Below, one piece after another: positions 1 to 9,590 of a stretch of 64,000 bases of DNA (positions are counted from its first letter, which is position 1; every line of letters begins with the position of its first letter). Under the pieces are notes generated by a model that saw only the letters and a program-made list of their open reading frames with translations, was not told the DNA's origin and did no database searches. Source of the DNA: Syngnathus acus (taxonomy: Eukaryota > Chordata > Actinopteri > Syngnathiformes > Syngnathidae); the NCBI RefSeq assembly GCF_901709675.1, contig NC_051103.1:297501-361500 (forward strand), written 5' to 3'. The translations under genes were made by a program, and so were the position numbers.

Positions 1-1240
1 GCGGTCTTTAGAGCGGACAATGACATAGTCGATGAGATGCCACAGTTTGGAGCGAGGATGCATCCAAGATGTTTTGAACTTGTTTTTTTGACGGAAAAGT
101 GTGTTGGTGATGACCAGGTTGTGTTCTGAGCACTTGGTTAGTAGTAATGTGCCATTAGAGTTTGTGTTTCCAACCCCTTCTCGTCCCAGCGTACCCCTCC
201 ATAGGTGGTGGTTTCGTCCCACTCTGGCGTTGAAGTCTCCAAGCAGGATTAGCTTATCCTCCTTGGGGACGTCCGATAGGACTTTGTCTAGGTCAGCGTA
301 GAAGGCCTCCTTAACTTCGTCCTGTGCATCGAGTGTTGGTGCATAGGCACTAATGACCGTGGCCATCTGATTGTTGGCAAGCATCAGGCGTATGGTCATT
401 AGGCGCTCGTTAATGCCCACAGGGAGTTAATGGAGGTGGTTGATGAGGCGGTTCTTGATAGCAAAACCCACACCATGGATTCTTGGCTCAGTTGCAGGTT
501 TTCCTTTCCAAAAGAAAGTATATCCACCTTTTTCCTCCTTCAGCTGCCCTTCATCTGCTAGTCGGGTCTCGGAGAGTGCTGCGATGTCGATCTGGAACTT
601 CCTTAGCTCTCTGGAGATGATGGCAGTTCGCCTTTCAGGTCGATCACTGGCTTGGTTGTCCGTTAGGGTCCGCACGTTCCAGGCTCCAATGTGTACATGT
701 TTTTGTTTCTGACCGCGTGATGGTGATCCCTCTGGATGCGGTATTCCAGACAGGATTTTGTGAGGCAGGCTATGTTTAGGGTACCTTTTCTAACCCCCTC
801 CCCTAAATGGGGTGAGCAGAGTGGATCCTAAATAGGGCTGCTCAGTCATGGGTGCAGCTGCCGAGAAGCTCTTCTGCCTCAGTCCAAGAACTTAACGACT
901 GAATCTAACACCCACCGCCTGTGTGCCAGGTTGTGGCTAGGGGCTGCCAGACCTCACTGTCCTGCCCCCGTTACCACTTCCTGATCGCCACAGGACTTTG
1001 TTGTCCAGGATGTAAAATGGAATACGTTCCCTTCAGGAGGACGCCTGCGCGTGACGTCTTTTAGCGTGGGGAGACTGATGCGCCTGCAGCCACCACACGG
1101 TCCTTGGCAGAAAGGGGCCGGGATCCAATGGCATGGGTCCATGACGATTGGAGACCACCCTCTGTTGCAGCCTTCGTCCGCCTTCAGTGCCGTTGTGACT
1201 CACAGTGTCATCCTCCGCCACTCCCACCGTTGAGGTCTTT
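1..1240 (-). mobile_element. CFDP2-like LINE, 5' part (endonuclease), cut by window start
   Basis: The reverse strand encodes the amino-terminal APE-type endonuclease of a non-LTR retrotransposon of the craniofacial-development-protein-2-like group. Codons at 675-427 read an N-terminal domain with the motif DIAALSETRL and a TFFWKGKP block. The frame then shifts near 426 and continues to position 1 with LILLGDFNARVG (the catalytic GDFN motif) and WMHPRSKLWHLIDYVIV. Positions 676-1240 look like the 5' leader. The frame break means this copy cannot make an intact protein. The rest of the element lies left of the window. It is related to, but clearly diverged from, the copy at 57617-61509. Clade is not assigned. 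Confidence 0.75.
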
Positions 1241-1243
1241 GGA

Positions 1244-1295
1244 TCTACTATATATATATATAATATTATATATATTATATTTATTATATTTGTTG
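1244..1295. repeat. AT-rich (TA)n-type low-complexity tract
   Basis: Alternating TA and TTA runs form a short simple-sequence tract directly beyond the LINE 5' leader. From 1296 to 1484 I see no recognisable gene or element. Confidence 0.6.
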
Positions 1296-1484
1296 CTGGG
1301 GAGCCTGAGGACTATATAGGGGGTTGGCTCCGATGGTTATGCTGTTTTCGCCCCCGGTTGTCGGTCAGAACACAGGAGGGAAGACATGGTTCAGTTTTGA
1401 TTGCTTTACTGAATTTTTGGCAAAAAAGTAACAGGCACTGTGGCTCATAGGGGAATACAGGCAAACTAGCAAAAGGGTATAGGC

Positions 1485-1824
1485 CAGACATGGGCAAACT
1501 ATGGCCCACGGTCCACATCTGGCCCACGTGGCCGTTTAATCCGGCCCGCCAAACCTGAATAAATTGAATTATTAAACTTTTTTTGGGTCATTTTCCCTGC
1601 AATTACTATGTTTCCCCGATGGGGAAGCGCCCGCCTGCGCATTTACTCCCGTAAACCGTGTCAGAAAGCTCGGTGCACCCTCATAAGTGCATGTACGTAC
1701 TAAGTAGTACGGACCCGGCGCACTCCGCGCTCTATTTCCATCAGTGCCGAATTTCGAGTGTGGGCTGTAACGTCAGCATTCATGTAATTCGCGCACTGAG
1801 CTTTAAGATACAGTTTTACGCTAA
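1485..1824 (+). mobile_element. hAT element, left end only
   Basis: Starts with a CAGACATGGGCAAACT terminal sequence followed by the 'tggcccac..ccggcccgcc' block. It matches the left arms of the complete hAT elements at 44392-45710 and (reversed) 5269-6541. It stops after 'ttttacgctaa', where a LINE 3' end begins, so only the left arm is present. Confidence 0.7.
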
Positions 1825-2261
1825 TCAAAGTCAGCTTTATTGTCAATTTCTTCACATGTCAAGACACACAAAGAGATCAAAATTGCGTTTCCTACTATCC
1901 CACGGTGACAAGACATATTACATATTATATACTATATATATAATATATTATATTGGTCCACGGACAAACAAAACATTCAAGTAAACAATACAAGTAGTAA
2001 AAACAAGAAGGCCCAAACAATGAACAAATAAGAGCAATGAATAAATAAATAAATTAGAGCAACATGGTTGAAACGGAGCAATTGTGCATACAGCAGACAC
2101 TCAGTATATAGCGCAAAAGTACCGGAAGAGTAGTGCAAGGCAGCCAACGTGGCCCAAAAGGCCAGGACGTTATGCAGCCGAGGGTGGAGGGGGGAGAGAG
2201 TTCAGGATCCTAACAGCCTGGAGTATGAAGCTGTTGGTGAGTCTGGTGGTGCGGGAGCGGA
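1825..2261 (-). mobile_element. LINE 3' end (Rex1/L2-like), 5' truncated
   Basis: On the reverse strand this is the terminal part of a LINE. It has a reverse-transcriptase C-terminus of the form NSFILQAVRILNS, a 3' UTR with 'tcaccgtgggatag' and 'gacaataaagctgacttt', and the 3' edge at 1825. The same 3' UTR recurs at 55753-56106 (reverse strand) and at the end of the internally deleted copy 24170-24676. An AT-rich expansion sits at 1915-1955. It lies between a hAT arm and pogo transposase sequence. Confidence 0.6.
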
Positions 2262-3319
2262 GCAACTCCCTGGCGACTATGAGGAAAAAATTACAAACTT
2301 CTGCGAATTCACAAGAACAAAGATAAACGCGTATTTGATCGGACCGGATGAGATTATTAATATGGATGAAGTGCCTTTGACGTTCGACCTCCCTCTCACA
2401 AGAATTGTTAACAAGCAAGGTGAGAACCACTGGCCATGAGAGAACACATTTTAGTTGCGTACTGGGCTGCACAGCATCCAGGTTTAAACCTTCGCCAATG
2501 GTGATTTTTAAGTGGATGGCTATGCCAAGAGTAGCAATCCCGTGCGGCATCTAGTCAAGTCAAGTTTATTTATATAGCCCTAAATCACAAGCAGTCTCAA
2601 AGGTCTTCGCATACGTATACAAACAAATTGACAATTATTCTCAAAGCATCCCCTGATCTTAAGCTCCCAAGAGCAAAAACTACAAAAAAAAAACTCCTAG
2701 GGGAAGAATGAGAAGGGACCACAGATGGGAGGATCGCCCTTTCAGTATCACCAGGCTGCAATGGATGCAGAGAGGGCACATAAAATACATAAGATAAAAA
2801 TCAAAGAAAAAGTGGATGTCCAATTCAAAGCGAAGAGCTGCAAGAGGTGCTCTCGATTGTCCTGGCTGCAGTTCCTTCATCTTGATTGGTCCATGAGAAT
2901 CCAAACAGCCGCTGTCAGTTTGGGTGTCACCTAACCACCTCCCCAGCCGGGGAGGGATGGGGGGAGGGACCGAAAACACAAACTCCAGCCAAATCGGCCA
3001 CTACAGGTTAATTAAAGGTCATATCATAGAAATGTGTCTTTAAACGTGTCTTAAATTTTTCTACAGAGGTAGCAGTTCTAATATTCATTGGTAGGGCATT
3101 CCAAAGCTCTGGAGCCCGAATAGAAAATGCTCTAGACCAGGGGTCACCAACCTTTCTTAAACCGAGAGCTACTTCCTGGGTACTGATTAAGGCAAAGGGC
3201 TACCAGTTTGACACACACTTCTGCAATAGCCAATTTGCTCAATTTGGCTTTCACTATGTGTTATTATTGTCATTTCCAGTTCACATGTAAGTGTGATTTT
3301 ACCAAGAATAGCAAAAATA

Positions 3320-4671
3320 CAGTCAAAGTTTGGTTTTTGACCACAATCCATTCCAGAAGGCGGTTCGAGAAGCAAACTCTGTCGAATTCCGAATCTATTT
3401 TTCCCATTACAAATAATGGAAAATGTTTAATCCGTTTCAAGACAAAAAAAAAAACCCGCCTTTTTTAAGCATTTCTTTCATTTGGGCATATTTGTCTGAT
3501 TGCGCAACTGCAGCCCACCGCGCAACTGCACCGCGCTGGTCGCATTATTGTGACAGAGCCGTCGCTGAAATTTAGAAAATATTTTTAAAGTCCTGATGTA
3601 ATTTCCAAAATTTAAGTGGACCTAGTAAGTGCGCAGGGAGCTTAATTTTGTGCGATCGCGCAACTGCAGCGCACCGCCAAACGCGCAACAGTAGCGCATC
3701 GCCGACCGCGCAACTGCACCGCGCTGGTCGCATTATTGTGACAGAGCCGTCGCTAAAATTTAGAAAATATTTTTAAAGTCCTGATGTACTTTCCAAAATT
3801 TAAGTAGACCACAGTGCGCAGGGAGCTTAATTTTGTCCGATCGCGCAACCGCAGCGTGCCGGGCGCTCGCTGTCGCATTGCTTTAAGAGCGTCTGTGTTT
3901 TAGGATGGCTTTACTGCTCCCACTTGCTTTCTTTGGAGGCATGATTAGGGGTTAATACAATCCTCAAAGTAACGAGAATACAATAACAATGGAGTCAGTC
4001 GGCATTCGGGCCGCGCGGTTGGGTTTTCCTCGGGTTCTCCCGGCTCATCTCGCGAGGTTCGACCTCCGAATTTTGTTCGACAATGTGGTGAATGGTCTTT
4101 GTTGCTTCGCTGGTCTTCAAAAAACACTCGGTGGACGATGGCTGGCCCAGGGAAGGAAGCACTCCAGTGACACACGGCTGATTGGGAAAATATTTTATTC
4201 AACCGATGTCAGAGTGATGTCTCTCCAAAAATTCGAGTGGCCCCAAAGGCAAAGATGTTCGCAGCCCCAAAAGCAAAGATGTTCGCCCCCCTTCCTGACA
4301 GACAAGCCTATCTTATACCTGCCCAAACCGTTGATGTCATGGCTTGGAGTAACAGCTGCCGTTCGCGTTTCAGTCTACTCGTTGCTCTCAATGTCCTAAA
4401 AAGGGCATGTAGAAGACTCTTCCCCTGAATAACAGCAGCTACGACATTCCATATTCTAAGTTGCTATACATTGCTGAAACTAAAGCATCTCTGGCCAGCA
4501 AAAATAGCTTATGGTCTTCTCACTGCTGCTAGTTTATCACCTAAAGGCAACATACAAAGACGCATAGAATCCAAATTTCACTACAACAACCGAAGCAAAA
4601 AAATCTCGAATTTTTTGTTCGAATTCCGATTTGTTCGAGAACAAGGACGTTCGAAAACCGAGGTTTGACTG
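3320..4671. mobile_element. Tc1/mariner-type non-autonomous element nested in hAT MITE
   Basis: The left terminus CAGTCAAAGTTTGGTTTTTG and the right terminus CGAAAACCGAGGTTTGACTG are inverted repeats flanked by TA at 3318-3319 and 4672-4673. This fits a TA-targeting mariner/pogo element. It has no convincing transposase. Reverse-strand codons at 3945-4202 are an accidental open frame. It contains a tandem duplication (next entry). Confidence 0.8.
3485..3870. repeat. ~190-bp tandem duplication rich in 'gcgcaactgca'
   Basis: Two copies of a unit containing 'ccgcgctggtcgcattattg', 'gtcgctgaaatttagaaaat' and 'gcgcagggagcttaattttg' start near 3528 and 3718. Shorter GCGCAACTGCA motifs are repeated around them. 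The duplication lies inside the mariner-type element. Confidence 0.75.
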
Positions 4672-4970
4672 TAAAATAAATAGATGCAGCCCACTGACAA
4701 GTGATGCTATTTGAGCTAATTTTAGAACAGTCCTGCGGGCGACTCATGCGGTCCTCACGGGTGACCTGGTGCCCACGGGCACCGTGTTGTGACCCCTGCT
4801 CTAGACCTTGCAGCCATTTTTTTGGCCCTCGGGGTCACTGAAAGACTAGCGTTTTGCAAGCGGAGGTTACGGGATGGAACGTAAAGAACAACTAGGTCGA
4901 CGAGATATGAAGTCGCGAAGCCATGCAATGATTTATCGGTTAATAGAAGAACCTTGAAGTCACATCTTAA

Positions 4971-5136
4971 TCACCAAATGATTCCCGAGCGTGGCACCAC
5001 TGCTGCTCACTGCTCCCCTCTCCCCCAGGGGATGGATCAAAATCACATGGGGATGGGTTAAATGTAGAGGACAAATTTCACCACACCCAGATGTGTGTGT
5101 GACGATCATTGGGACTTTAACTTAACTTAACTTTAA
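4971..5136 (+). mobile_element. tRNA-derived SINE, 5' truncated
   Basis: Carries the body 'ctgctcactgctcccctctcccccagggg' and the tail 'gacgatcattgggactttaact' shared with the SINEs at 12722-12950 and 29622-29942 (both reversed). The tRNA-like head is missing. It is flanked by CTTAA at 4966-4970 and 5137-5141, and excision restores the L2 sequence. Confidence 0.8.
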
Positions 5137-5268
5137 CTTAAATGGACCGGGAGCCAATGTAAGTTGGCTAATATTGGGCTAATGTGATCAAATTTTCTTG
5201 TCTTTATCTCTGTTAACGTCAACAAGAGAGGGTGGATGATGAAAAGCGTAATGCAGGAGTGGCTAGAA

Positions 5269-6541
5269 CAGGGGTGGGCAAACTTTTTGACTCGCGGGCC
5301 GAACTGGGTTCTAAATTTGGACCGGAGGGCCGAACCAGGAGCAGATGGACGTAGTGTTTGTGTGAAGTAATATAAGCGACCTGTAAAGGTCATTGCATAA
5401 AAGATTTTGGCCTTTAGTAGGTAGTAAAGCATGGATATTCCAAACAAGTTTTTTGAAAACAAATGCATTTATTAACAGCATTAAAACTGCTATCAGTGAT
5501 TCTCATAAAATACGACACTATTATTATGAATAACAGTCTCCATCACTTCAGTGCCTGCAGGTCAGATTAATGAAAAATGTTTATCTTATGAGATCACATC
5601 AAACAGCAAACATTCTGACCAAATAGATCATCTTGAAGAATCGGTGAAAGCATACATCCAAATAAAGTAATCAAAACGGCAACACGGTGAGGGGTATCTG
5701 AACATCAGAGCAGAGTTTTAACTCACAAACACCTGGTAACAGAGGTGAGGAAACGGGAAACACTTCCTTAAAGTAAGCCTTAAGAACTTTACAGGTTAAG
5801 ATTAGTCGCAAAGGTGGGTGCATCAATGTCCTTGAGCATCCTGCATTGTTTGAAAATGAGAATGGTCGCTAGTTTCAATCCCTGCTATGTGTACAAATCA
5901 TATTCAAAATGCATTTTTTTACAACAAACTTGAGAGCCTCCCCTTCATTTTCAGTGGGAACAGTGTTGTTGGTCTCCCTTTTTTGCTAGTGCATCATAGT
6001 CTGGAGTAAAAATTGTTGTGGCCATTCTTAGGAGAGATCCGTTTACCTCGATCTGTGATGGGTTGATGTGGCTGAACGTCACGTCGCGTACATCGAGCCA
6101 AATTGGCCACTCTTTTAACATTCGGCACTCACTTCTTTTCTTCGGGCCACTCATTTTAATGGAAGGATTCCAGGGGAAGGTTTGTGGGTGGCTTTAGCGT
6201 CAAACTGTATCTGAAAGCTCAGCGAGCGAATTACAAGAATGCTGTCGTCACAGCCCACGCTCTAAATTCGGGACTGATACAAATAGAGCGCGAGCGCGCC
6301 ATGTCCGTACTACTGAGTACGTACGTACACGCACTTGTGAGTGTGCACCGAGCTTTCTGACACGGCTTCCGGTAGTAAATGCGCAGGCGAGCGGTTCCCC
6401 ATCTACTGGGGAAACGCAGTCATTGCAGGCAAAATGACAAAAAAAAAAGTTTAATAATACAATTAATTCAGGGTTGGCGGGCCGGATTAAACGGTCCCGT
6501 GGGCCGGATGTGGCCCGCGGGCCGTAGTTTGCCCACCCCTG
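5269..6541 (-). mobile_element. hAT element with exact 8-bp TSD, internally deleted
   Basis: Termini are CAGGGGTGGGCAAACTTT and the inverted GTAGTTTGCCCACCCCTG. The duplication GGCTAGAA lies at 5261-5268 and 6542-6549. The reverse strand retains a transposase relic (5951-6154) that joins the extreme N-terminus (MSGPKKR) to the extreme C-terminus (FSHINPSQ...DYDALAKKG) of a GTF2IRD2-type hAT transposase, with the catalytic core deleted. Same family as 44392-45710. Confidence 0.9.
5951..6154 (-). pseudogene. hAT transposase relic (N-terminus fused to C-terminus)
   Basis: The 67-codon frame begins MSGPKKRSECRMLKE, as in GTF2IRD2/ZBED-like hAT transposases. It then jumps to FSHINPSQ and IFTPDYDALAKKG, which is the family's last 40 or so residues including part of the dimerisation region. 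The zinc finger and the RNase-H-like catalytic core are missing. It cannot catalyse transposition and marks an internal-deletion derivative. Confidence 0.7.
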
Positions 6542-6829
6542 GGCTAGAAGAATGTTATGGGAAGCGACCCAGAGGATTCCTTCGCCCCAAAAAAGTATTG
6601 GTCCTTTTGGGCAGAATGAGGGCCCATACCACAGATTCCGTGAAAGCAGCCATTAAGAGAACAAACTCAATTCCAGCTGTGATAAATGGAGGCAAAACAA
6701 AGCAACTGTAGCCACTCGATATCTCTGTTAATCATGCTTTTAAAGTAGCATTACGCGTTCAATGGGAGGCATGGATGACTAGCAGCGATAAGTTATTCAC
6801 AAAAACTGGTTGCATGCGAAAAGCAAGTT

Positions 6830-7120
6830 TTGCTCAAGTCTGCCAGTGGATCATCACATGAGTATCAAATCATCCACGATCATCAACGGATTTCGAAGGG
6901 TGGGACTGCTGCTGAAGAGGAGGACACCGCCATGACCCCTCAGAGGATGCTTGATTCAGACACTGACAACGAGGAGTTCTTTGGTTTTGAGAGCTACAAG
7001 GAAGGAGCGACTGGGAGAGTGGATTACGAAGCCATCCTGAGCCTTTTTGTTTCCAACACTGAAGAAGAGGATTTTTATGTTTTTAGTGCACAGGAAGAAG
7101 ACAACGATGGCAATGAATAA
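6830..7120 (+). pseudogene. pogo-like transposase, C-terminal acidic tail
   Basis: A 96-codon open stretch. The first part is in a shifted frame relative to the preceding DDE remnant (AWMTSSDKLFTKTGCMRKASF-like sequence just upstream). The last 60 residues are strongly acidic (SDTDNEEFFGF, NTEEEDFYVFSAQEED), as in the C-termini of Tigger/pogo transposases. The adjacent Gln stop codon at 6708-6710 and the missing N-terminus show that this is a relic, not a host gene. Confidence 0.6.
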
Positions 7121-7544
7121 CTGGCCTTTGTTATTGATAAAGCCGTGTACTGCAGTTTAGCCCAAAAGGTAGGCTGGTTATATTTTTCTGGTATGCTGTC
7201 GGTTGTTTTCATACACATTTTGTACTTCCTTTTAATTAGTAGTTATAGTTAAGTTCTGAAGATATGTACCAATAAAATATTTGACAAAATGTTAATAAAT
7301 AATATGCTAAATCATCTTCCTGAGAATCCTCTTTCTGTATATTCTCTTACAAATGGTATTTAAACCTTAAAACACCTGCGGCTTATAGTCCTCTTCAGCT
7401 TATATATGGAAAAAAATAACATTTTCCCCTGATTTTATCTGCTGCGGTTTACAATTAGGGGCGGTTTATAATTAGGTGCGGTTTATATTCTGGAATATAC
7501 AGTAGTAAAACAGTTAAAAATGTGGTGATTTTCTGTTTTTGCAG

Positions 7545-7614
7545 GCAGTATTTTGTCCAAATTCTGAAGGAATGTGGCTACATTTTCCAGGAGGTGATGG
7601 TTTCTCCCACAAGT
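7545..7614 (+). CDS. trdmt1: trdmt1 exon A (first exon in window)
   Basis: This exon belongs to the tRNA (cytosine-38-C5) methyltransferase TRDMT1/DNMT2, a soluble enzyme that methylates C38 in the anticodon loop of tRNA-Asp and a few other tRNAs. The acceptor is 'ttctgtttttgcag' ending at 7544 and the donor is gtaaga at 7615. It starts with one base completing a split codon, then reads QYFVQILKECG and YIFQEVMVSPTS. This corresponds to vertebrate DNMT2 just before motif VIII. Upstream exons with the catalytic PPC and ENV motifs are outside the window. The acceptor is only about 40 bases right of a pogo transposon end. Confidence 0.88.
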
Positions 7615-7678
7615 GTAAGAAGAACCTCAGCTGCCTGCTTGTTTTGCACATATTTTCTGATTATATTCTAAAATTAAG

Positions 7679-7756
7679 GTTGGGATCCCAAATTCAAGAC
7701 TGCGTTACTTCCTGATGGCAAAGATTTCAACAGAATCGATTTGTTCAAAGTCAAAG
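7679..7756 (+). CDS. trdmt1: trdmt1 exon B (motif VIII)
   Basis: A 26-codon exon in phase 0 that follows a 64-base intron (7615-7678). It reads VGIPNSRLRYFLMAK, the DNMT2 form of methyltransferase motif VIII, then a short variable stretch ISTESICSKSK. The donor is gtgagt at 7757. The frame remains open across the donor into the intron and on into the LINE inserted at 7806, which is a coincidence of frame (see findings). Confidence 0.9.
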
Positions 7757-7805
7757 GTGAGTAATACAGGAGTATGTGCTATTATTACTTCACATGTGCA
7801 TGTCA

Positions 7806-9554
7806 TCGGTAAGCTGAATGAAAATGGGCAGCGACTTCTGGAGTTCTGCACATATCACCACCTCTGCATCACCAACACATACTTCCAGACCAAACCCATT
7901 CACAAAGTCTCTTGGAGACATCCACGCTCAGGTCACTGGCACCAGTTAGACCTGATCATAACACGCACTTCTGATCTCAGAGGCATCCTTCAAACACGCA
8001 GTCTCCACAGTGCAGTCTGCGACACAGACCACTCCCTTGTGCTCTGTAGAGTCAAGCTACAGGCAAAAAACCTACACAGGTCCAAATCAAAGGGAGCCCC
8101 ACGCATCGACAGCAGCAAAACAACCGACCCAACCAAAGCTACAGCCTTCCTCTGTGCCTTAGAAGTCTCCCTCCACGGCCCACCCCAGTCCAGCTCCGCT
8201 CAGCGGTACTGGGATGGCTTGAGGGATGCCATACACAGCACGGCCCTGTCGGTCTTTGGCAAAAAGCAGGGAAAGCCAAATGACTGGTTCAATGCCAATT
8301 TAACATCATTGGCACCAATCCTTGAAGAAAAACGCGTCGCACTCACAAATTACAAGCACACTCCAAACACCAAAACTCTACAGACCCTCCGATCTTCTAG
8401 GGGGAAACTCCAACAAGCCGCTAGACGTTGTGCCAATGACTATTGGCTACAGCTCTGCAGCAACATTCAAGCAGCTGCTGACACAGGCAACATCAGACTC
8501 ATGTTCGATGGCATCAAAAAGGCACTTGGACCATCACCCCGCAAAATTGTCCCATTGAAATCCGCTTCGGGAGAAACCATCGCTGAACGCTCTAAGCAGC
8601 TGGACCACTGGGTGGAACACTACTCAGAGCTCTATGCCAGGGACAACAGTGTCTCTGATGCAGCCCTCAGGCATGTAGGGCACCTACCTGTTATGGAAGA
8701 GCTCGACATGGAACCAACAACTGAGGAGCTAAGCAAAGCAATTAACAGCCTGCCCAGCGGAAAAGCTCCAGGCACCGATGGGATAACAGCCGAAGTCCTC
8801 AAGTGTGGGAAGCCTGCTCTTCTGCATAGACTGCACAAGCTTTTATGCCTGTGCTGGAAAGAAGGCTCTGTCCCACAGGACATGAGAAATGCTAACATCG
8901 TCACCTTGTACAAAAACAAGGGAGACAGGAGTGACTGTAACAACTCCCGTGGCATTTCCCTACTCAGCATTACCGGTAAGCTCTTTGCTCGAGTTGTACT
9001 AAACAGACTCCAAGTCCTCGCAGAGAAGCTCTACCCAGAGTCACAGGCAGGGTTCAGAGCAGGAAGATCAACTCTGGACATGATCTTCACCCTGAGACAG
9101 CTGCAGAAGAAGTGCAGAGAACAACATAAACCCCTCTACATGGCCTTCGTTGACCTTACCAAGGCTTTTGACCTGGTGAGCAGGAGCGGCCTTTTCCAAA
9201 TGGTGGAACGGATAGGTTGCCTGCCAAAACTCCTCAGCATCCTCCAGTCCTTCCACACTGAAATGAAAGGTACTGTCCAGTCCGATGGGTGCACTTCTGA
9301 GTCCTTTAACATCCGCTGTGGTGTCAAACAGGGATGCGTGCTGGCACCCACTCTGTTTGGGATATTCTTCTCTCTCCTCCTGCGCCAAGCCTTCGGAACA
9401 TCAACTGAGGGAGTTTACTTACACACCAGGACAGACGGCAAACTACCGTTTTTTTCCATGTATAATGCGCCCCCATGTATAATACGCACCCTAAAAATGG
9501 CATGTCGATGCTGGAAAAAAGCCTGTACCCATGTATAATACGCCCCCAAATTTT

Positions 9555-9590
<36 letters not shown>

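Larger units (their letters stand above)
3138..4798. mobile_element. hAT MITE with exact 8-bp TSD (nested in L2)
   Basis: Termini are CAGGGGTCACCAAC at the left and the inverted GTTGTGACCCCTG at the right. The target duplication CTCTAGAC occurs at 3130-3137 and 4799-4806. Removing the element restores the L2 reading. The element's own sequence is only about 300 bp (3138-3319 plus 4674-4798). The remainder is a second transposon nested within it. Confidence 0.9.
2555..5204 (-). mobile_element. L2-type LINE, 5' truncated, with nested insertions
   Basis: Reverse-strand L2 3' region with a TCAAG-type 3' tail at 2555, the 3' UTR at 2580-3020, and the C-terminal RT codons at 3020-3137, 4799-4970 and 5137-5204, ending at RKFDHISPILANLHWLP. 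Sequence is nearly collinear with the longer L2 at 22928-27890. It is interrupted by the hAT at 3138-4798 and by a SINE at 4971-5136. Its 5' end is truncated at about 5204 inside a pogo transposase. Confidence 0.8.
2262..7502 (+). mobile_element. pogo/Tigger-like DNA transposon, shattered by nested insertions
   Basis: Pieces of one pogo (CENPB/DDE) transposase reading rightward survive at 2262-2554, 5205-5268 and 6542-7120. The first piece has an NMDE motif and a TTGHERTHFS-like strand. The second reads RGWMMKSVMQEWLE. The third reads the RPRGFLRPKKVLVLLGRMRAH block, PLDISVNHAFK, then an acidic tail rich in Glu and Asp ending at 7120. The right terminus, with TATAAACCGC-type inverted-repeat sequence, ends at 7502 next to TA (7503-7504). 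The left terminus is lost. An L2 LINE (2555-5204) and a hAT (5269-6541) interrupt it. Stops and frameshifts make it inactive. Confidence 0.75.

Noticed and set aside
3945-4202. 85-codon reverse-strand frame
   Set aside because: Lies in a non-autonomous mariner-type element. It has no similarity to a transposase that I can see.
7715-9538. 607-codon frame taken as a genuine fusion gene
   Set aside because: It starts inside trdmt1 exon B, crosses a consensus splice donor and enters a LINE with its own 12-bp duplication. It is reported as a finding about read-through, not as a gene.
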